From positions 1-9,499 of the forward strand of contig JAJXWL010000053.1 of NCBI GenBank assembly GCA_021781625.1: a stretch of DNA of 9,499 bases. Direction: 5' to 3'. This DNA comes from a bacterium (GTDB lineage: Bacteria > Spirochaetota > Spirochaetia > JABEVK01). Each line of letters starts with the position of its first letter. The stretch's first letter is position 1. This document shows positions 5,588 to 9,499 of the stretch, in pieces. The notes under the pieces were generated by a model. The model did no database searches. It saw nothing but the letters and a program-made list of their open reading frames with translations, and was not told the DNA's origin. A program made the position numbers and the translations under genes.

Positions 5588-7055
5588 GTCGACGATGAAT
5601 GGACTCGGCGGCGGCTCGGCCTTGACCCATGGCCAAGATTACCGTCGCGGCTCCCAAAACTATGTCTCCCCCAGCCCAAACCCGATCCAAACTCGTTCGG
5701 CCTTCTTCATCTACGACAAAGTTGCCGTTTTTATTGACTTCGAGTTCGGGGGTGGTTTGCCGAAGCAACGGGTTCGAGTCGTTGCCGATGGCAACAATGA
5801 CAGTATCCACTTCTAGAAGACTCTCACTGCCTTGAAGAGGTACTGGAGAACGACGACCAGACGCATCGGGTTCCCCCAGTTCGTAGGCCAAAAGTTCGAC
5901 TTGTTTGACACGGCCTTTTTCATCACCGAGGACTCTTTGGGCGTTGTGCAAGGTAAGAAATCTCACGCCTTCTTCTTTAGCGTGTTCCACTTCTTCGCGT
6001 CGAGCCGGCATTTCTGTTTCACTGCGCCGGTACACGATCGAAACCTCTTGAGCTCCCAGTCGTAGGGCTGAGCGGGCTGCATCCATGGCTACGTTGCCAC
6101 CGCCTAAAACAGCCACCCTCTGACTTTGATAAATCGGGGTAGCTGAGCGGTCACTATCATACGCTTTCATGAGGTTGCACCGGGTAAGGTACTCGTTGGC
6201 CGAAAAGACCCCCACGAGATTTTCACCCTCAATATGCATAAACTTTGGCAAACCAGCCCCCGAACCAATAAACACGGCATCATAGCCGTCTTTTTCGAGA
6301 AGATCTTTTAGCTTGCGAGTTCTTCCCACTAAAAAGTTGGTTTGAAAACGGACCCCCATGGCTTTCAGATTATCGATTTCTTGAGCCACGATGGCTTTGG
6401 GTAAGCGAAACTCGGGAATGCCATAGATCAACACACCACCAGGCTTATGAAAGGCTTCCAAGATGGTGACTTCGTGTCCCCAACGTCGAAGATCAGCGGC
6501 CGCACTGACACTGGCGGGACCGGAACCGACTACCGCGACCCGTTTACCGGTTTCGGGAGCACAAACGGGTACTTCTGAGGTGTTTTCTGTACGAGCTAAA
6601 TCTGCCACAAAGCGTTCGACTCGACCAATCGAAACAGCTTTGTCGATACTCTTGAGGCTTTTGCCCACAGTACAGGGGGCTTGGCACTGCACCTCTTGGG
6701 GACAAACTCTGCCGCAAATGGCCGGTAAAAGGCTAGATTTTTGAATGACCCCCAAGGCTCCCTTAAAGTCACCTTGAGCAGCCTTCGCTAAAAAGCCGGG
6801 AATATCAATATGGACGGGACAACCGGCTATACACGGGGCATTTTTGCATTGTAAACAACGGTTGGCTTCCAGCTGGGCTTGAGCAGGCGTATAACCTTCG
6901 GCTACTTCGGCCATACTGGTTCTTCGCTCCAGAGGCTCTCGACTGGGCATCGGTTGGGCAGGGATACTCAGACGGTCTTTGGGGGTGAGAGCTGGTTTTA
7001 AGCTCGTCAGAATTGTACGGGCTTGAGCGTCTAATTCTTCTCGGGAAACATGCAT
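5574..7055 (-). CDS. nfnB: NfnB, large subunit of NADH-dependent reduced ferredoxin:NADP+ oxidoreductase
   Basis: NfnB binds the bifurcating FAD, two [4Fe-4S] clusters and NADP(H). With NfnA it reduces NADP+ using NADH and reduced ferredoxin, or runs in reverse. Visible: a first cysteine set C67, C70, C75, C79 (CLQCKNAPCIAGCP), a second C114, C118, C124, C128 with E121 between them, the FAD-binding VAVVGSGPASVSAAADL (173-189), and the NADP-binding VAVLGGGNVAMDAARSA (314-330) followed by VYRRS. The AGGDIVLGAATVILAMGQG segment (461-479) closes the FAD site. At 493 residues it fits NfnB and the related glutamate synthase small subunit; the adjacent nfnA and the absence of a glutamate synthase large subunit here favour NfnB. 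The ATG at 7055 is two bases after the nfnA stop, with AGGAG 7 bases before it. The name SudA/SudB is an older synonym family for such pairs. Its 3' end overlaps the convergent SDR gene by 14 bp. Confidence 0.93.
   Translation of the reverse strand: MHVSREELDAQARTILTSLKPALTPKDRLSIPAQPMPSREPLERRTSMAEVAEGYTPAQAQLEANRCLQCKNAPCIAGCPVHIDIPGFLAKAAQGDFKGALGVIQKSSLLPAICGRVCPQEVQCQAPCTVGKSLKSIDKAVSIGRVERFVADLARTENTSEVPVCAPETGKRVAVVGSGPASVSAAADLRRWGHEVTILEAFHKPGGVLIYGIPEFRLPKAIVAQEIDNLKAMGVRFQTNFLVGRTRKLKDLLEKDGYDAVFIGSGAGLPKFMHIEGENLVGVFSANEYLTRCNLMKAYDSDRSATPIYQSQRVAVLGGGNVAMDAARSALRLGAQEVSIVYRRSETEMPARREEVEHAKEEGVRFLTLHNAQRVLGDEKGRVKQVELLAYELGEPDASGRRSPVPLQGSESLLEVDTVIVAIGNDSNPLLRQTTPELEVNKNGNFVVDEEGRTSLDRVWAGGDIVLGAATVILAMGQGRAAAESIHRRLSGS
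5584..5608. other. Stem-loop at the convergent gene junction
   Basis: A 7-bp stem (5584-5590 with 5602-5608, one T-G pair) with an 11-base loop covers the SDR stop codon and the last codons of nfnB. No T-run follows on either strand, so a classical intrinsic terminator is not supported. It might help stabilise a 3' end or be fortuitous. Confidence 0.25.
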
Positions 7056-7057
7056 GG

Positions 7058-7909
7058 TTAAGCTCCTGCCTGGGGGGTCTCAAGGCCAATTTGGCACTTG
7101 TGACGGTCGCGTTCTTCTCGCCCTTTGTAAGACTGAAGGCGAAGGAGCATATTGTCAAAGTCTACTTGATGACCGTCAAATTCCGGTCCATCCACACAAA
7201 CAAAGCGGGTTTTACCGCCGACATTGACCCGGCAACCGCCGCACATGCCCGTCCCATCCACCATAATGGTATTCAAACTCACCATGGTTTTGACCTGATA
7301 AGGCCGAGTGGTTTCGGCACAAAACTTCATCATAATCGGGGGACCAATCGCCACGACGAGGTCCGGTTTGGCCGGTCCTTCGCAGAGTTCTTTTAAAGGC
7401 TGAGTGACCAAGGCCTTCAACCCCGCAGAACCATCGTCGGTACAAAGAATCAGCTCGTCCGCCAAGTGACGCATTTGATCTTCAAGGATGATAAGGTCTT
7501 TGTTTCGGGCTCCCATGATGATGGTGAGTTTGTTCCCGGCCGCTTTGAGCGCCTGAGCGATCGGGTGAAGCGGCGCGACGCCGATTCCTCCGCCCACGCA
7601 GACGGCATGACCGAAATTCTCAATATGAGTAGGTTGTCCCAAAGGTCCCAAGACGTTTTCTAGAAAATCACCAGCTTGTTTTTCTGCCAAACGGCGAGTG
7701 GTCATCCCCACGGCTTGAAAAATAATCGTGATTGACCCTTCACGAGGGTCGGCGTCGGCAATCGTGAGCGGAATACGCTCGCCAAAATCAGAATCGATTT
7801 GGATAATCAAAAACTGACCCGCCCGACGTTCTGAAGCAATTAGGGGCGCTTCAAACCTCATCAGATAAACGTCGCTGGATAAACGGCGCTTTTCAAGGAT
7901 TTTGTTCAT
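7058..7909 (-). CDS. nfnA: NfnA, small subunit of NADH-dependent reduced ferredoxin:NADP+ oxidoreductase
   Basis: NfnA carries an FAD, one [2Fe-2S] cluster and the NADH site, and passes one electron branch from the bifurcating flavin in NfnB. Visible: the flavin-binding RIPLTIAD (45-52), the pyridine-nucleotide loop GGGIGVAP (106-113), and the C-terminal cluster segment DGTGMCGGCRV followed by FVCVDGPEFDGHQVDF. D218, C223, C226 and C238 match the one-Asp, three-Cys [2Fe-2S] ligation known from the Thermotoga maritima protein. Length (283) is normal. The N-terminus MNKILEKRRL is typical of the family, which supports the ATG at 7909, yet no good Shine-Dalgarno precedes it (AAGG is about 17 bases away). 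The likely promoter would leave a leader of only a few bases. It is the first gene of a two-gene operon, with nfnB two bases downstream. Confidence 0.94.
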   Translation of the reverse strand: MNKILEKRRLSSDVYLMRFEAPLIASERRAGQFLIIQIDSDFGERIPLTIADADPREGSITIIFQAVGMTTRRLAEKQAGDFLENVLGPLGQPTHIENFGHAVCVGGGIGVAPLHPIAQALKAAGNKLTIIMGARNKDLIILEDQMRHLADELILCTDDGSAGLKALVTQPLKELCEGPAKPDLVVAIGPPIMMKFCAETTRPYQVKTMVSLNTIMVDGTGMCGGCRVNVGGKTRFVCVDGPEFDGHQVDFDNMLLRLQSYKGREERDRHKCQIGLETPQAGA

Positions 7910-7919
7910 AGGGACTTAG

Positions 7920-7947
7920 AGTAAACCTTGAGAGTGCCTTTTGTCAA
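7920..7947 (-). promoter_or_regulatory. Candidate promoter of nfnAB
   Basis: On the minus strand a perfect -35 box TTGACA (7942-7947) is followed after 16 bp by TTTACT (7920-7925, 4 of 6 matches to the -10 consensus). Initiation 6-7 bases further would fall near 7913, leaving about four untranslated bases before the nfnA ATG. That fits the absence of a Shine-Dalgarno, but a different -10 cannot be excluded. Confidence 0.5.
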
Positions 7948-7998
7948 AATAGATGGGCGTGACGGAAAAAGGAATGTGCGTGTCGAAGAATGGAATGC

Positions 7999-8027
7999 TT
8001 GACGCTTCTGGTTGAGAAACTTACATT
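7999..8027 (+). promoter_or_regulatory. Candidate promoter of ppcA
   Basis: TTGACG (7999-8004, 5 of 6) and TACATT (8022-8027, 4 of 6) are 17 bp apart on the plus strand. Transcription would begin near 8034, giving a leader of about 50 bases. The leader holds GAAGGAG (8070-8076), a strong ribosome site 8 bases before the ATG. Two direct GGAATG copies (7971-7976, 7992-7997) lie just upstream of the -35. Confidence 0.55.
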
Positions 8028-8084
8028 CTTAACTTGAATTATCAGAGATTTTCTGGATCAAAGTTTGTAGAAGGAGCACAAGGC

Positions 8085-9499
8085 ATGACGATTCCCCGTT
8101 TGATGAGCACCCAGCACCCGGATAACGTCAATGTTCCGTTTTTTGCCAAAGGGCAAAAGATTGGCGGAGAAGACGAGGTCAAAGAAGCTTATTATGCCTT
8201 CTCACATTTAGGTATTGATGAACAAATGTGGGATGTGGAAGGCAAAGAAGTAGACGGGTATGTTGTGAAAAAACTCCTGACCTATTATGAGAATTTTTTT
8301 CATCAACATAAGTTGGGACAAGATGTATTTTTAACACTTCGGGTCCCGAACCCCGTGGAAGAGCGCGCAGAAGCGAAAATTCTCTTAGAAACTCTTGAAA
8401 GTATACCCCGTAGTTTTGACGCCAATTCGTTGTTTTACCGCCAAGATATCGCACCGATTTTTGAGGTCATTTTGCCCATGACCGACTCGGCACCTGCCAT
8501 TGACCATATTTATCGCTATTACCGGGATTTCATTGTGGCAAGACAAAACAGCGTCTTTAAACCCGGTGATATTTCGATTGGGGAATGGATCGGTCAGTTT
8601 AAACCCGAACGCATTAATGTCATTCCCTTGATGGAAGATATGCGGCATCAAATGGCCGCCGACCAAATTGTCCGTGAATACCTCTCAGACAAGCCTGAGA
8701 TTCATGATCAGCGGGTCTTTTTAGCGCGTTCAGACCCGGCCATGAACTATGGAGTTCTTGGTGCGGTGATTTCCAATAAAGTGGCTCTGATGCGCTTAGA
8801 AAAACTCTCTCAAGAGCTGGGTGTGAATTTATACCCCATTATTGGGGCTGGCTCAGCTCCCTTTAGAGGCAATTTGAATCCTCGAACCGTACGTCGCTTT
8901 ACCCGCGAATATCCTTCGGCACACACCTTTACGATTCAGTCAGCCTTTAAGTACGACTATCTTTTGGATGAAGTCAAAGACGCCGTTCATTACCTGCGCA
9001 ATCATTACGTGCCAGGCAAAGCGACCCAAATCGATGCCGAAGCGGCTTTGGCCTTGGTTGAACCCTATACCCTAGCTTATAAGGCCCAGGTCGGCGAGCT
9101 GGCCGGGGTGGTGAACCGCATGGCAAAGTTTATTCCCAAACGCCGTGACCGCAAATTGCATACAGGCTTGTTTGGGTATGCTCGTAGCCTAGATGGAGTA
9201 ACTCTCCCTCGAGCTATTACCTTTACCGCCGCCTTGTATAGCCTGGGAGTTCCTCCCGAACTCTTGGGTCTGACGGCCTTGACTCCTGCCACGTACAACC
9301 GTGCCCGTGAGGTTTATTACTTCTTCGAAGAAGACTTGCGAGATGCCTTGAAAGGTCTGAACCCCGATTCTCCCTATCTGCCGCCGGGGTTATTGGCAAA
9401 ACTAGATGAACTGGGCATTCGTTATGAGATTGACCCTGTTCAAAAAGATGCCAGCGATCATATCCTGAAAGCCTTGGCGGACGGCCGCACAGACTCGGT
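8085..9499 (+). CDS. ppcA: Archaeal-type phosphoenolpyruvate carboxylase (first 471 residues, cut by window edge)
   Basis: PpcA makes oxaloacetate from PEP and bicarbonate, feeding C4 intermediates for fermentation or biosynthesis. The protein is of the short archaeal type (about 500 residues), not the roughly 900-residue bacterial or plant type. Visible: the N-terminal signature RLMSTQHPDN (5-14), VILPMTDSA (128-136), PLMEDMRH (181-188), ARSDPAMNYG (214-223) and the phosphate-binding-like GAGSAPFRG (254-262), all family hallmarks. The frame is open from the ATG to the window end, so about 30 residues are probably missing. The ATG is fixed by a strong GAAGGAG 8 bases upstream. Within bacteria this type is known from a limited set, such as Clostridium perfringens and Leuconostoc, so horizontal acquisition in some ancestor is plausible. 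Base composition looks like that of its neighbours. It is divergent from nfnAB across 175 bp. Confidence 0.95.
   Translation, partial: MTIPRLMSTQHPDNVNVPFFAKGQKIGGEDEVKEAYYAFSHLGIDEQMWDVEGKEVDGYVVKKLLTYYENFFHQHKLGQDVFLTLRVPNPVEERAEAKILLETLESIPRSFDANSLFYRQDIAPIFEVILPMTDSAPAIDHIYRYYRDFIVARQNSVFKPGDISIGEWIGQFKPERINVIPLMEDMRHQMAADQIVREYLSDKPEIHDQRVFLARSDPAMNYGVLGAVISNKVALMRLEKLSQELGVNLYPIIGAGSAPFRGNLNPRTVRRFTREYPSAHTFTIQSAFKYDYLLDEVKDAVHYLRNHYVPGKATQIDAEAALALVEPYTLAYKAQVGELAGVVNRMAKFIPKRRDRKLHTGLFGYARSLDGVTLPRAITFTAALYSLGVPPELLGLTALTPATYNRAREVYYFFEEDLRDALKGLNPDSPYLPPGLLAKLDELGIRYEIDPVQKDASDHILKALADGRTDS

Noticed and set aside
5574..7055. Reading nfnB as the glutamate synthase small subunit (GltD)
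   Set aside because: The sequences are close, but the directly coupled nfnA and the absence of a large synthase subunit nearby favour NfnB.
7013..7396. A 127-codon plus-strand open frame opposite nfnA
   Set aside because: It lies wholly against nfnA and the start of nfnB, whose products carry all cofactor motifs. It has no ribosome site or recognisable motif and is a shadow.
8179..9298. Minus-strand open frames within ppcA
   Set aside because: They are antisense to a frame with clear PEPC motifs throughout and have no supporting start signals.
1..9499. Mobile element, CRISPR array, toxin-antitoxin or phage-defence system
   Set aside because: No transposase, integrase, terminal inverted repeats, spaced direct repeats or defence-type domains were seen. 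Nearly all bases belong to housekeeping or metabolic genes.

Overview
The window looks like chromosomal DNA from an anaerobic or facultatively anaerobic bacterium with an outer membrane. Base composition is close to balanced. Genes are tightly packed on both strands with short gaps, and TTG starts appear at two genes. The outer membrane is inferred from a secreted, aromatic-rich beta-barrel-like protein ending in Tyr. Anaerobic metabolism is inferred from three systems: nickel-pincer cofactor synthesis (LarE, LarC), the electron-bifurcating transhydrogenase NfnAB, and an archaeal-type phosphoenolpyruvate carboxylase. A spirochaete or a similar diderm anaerobe would fit, but the sequence alone does not settle the lineage.

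Layout. Positions 1-1803 (minus strand) hold a compact set read in the order marR-type regulator, larE, larC. Each pair overlaps (TTGA at the first junction, 20 bp at the second), and larC runs off the left edge. Positions 1947-2020 (minus) encode tRNA-Arg(CCG), whose promoter reaches into the 3' end of the next gene. Positions 2045-3463 (minus) encode a 472-residue predicted outer-membrane protein; its signal-peptide region carries an exact 21-bp tandem duplication. Diverging from it, 3533-5587 (plus) is a two-gene unit: an RsmB/NOP2/Sun-type RNA cytosine-C5 methyltransferase followed six bases later by a short-chain dehydrogenase. The dehydrogenase ends in a 14-bp tail-to-tail overlap with nfnB. 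Positions 5574-7909 (minus) are the nfnA-nfnB operon. A 175-bp divergent promoter region (7910-8084) separates it from ppcA (8085 to the right edge, plus).

How the parts fit. NfnAB couples ferredoxin and NADH oxidation to NADP+ reduction, and PpcA makes oxaloacetate from PEP. The two share a divergent regulatory region and could be tuned together to fermentative state; that link is inference. LarE and LarC perform the sulfur-insertion and nickel-insertion steps of the cofactor first found in lactate racemase, and here they sit downstream of a MarR-type regulator that may control them. No IS element, prophage, CRISPR array or defence system is visible. The most interesting points are the MarR-Lar operon, the archaeal-type PEPC beside NfnAB, the very short predicted leader of nfnA, and the duplicated signal-peptidase region. 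No wholly new system could be supported.
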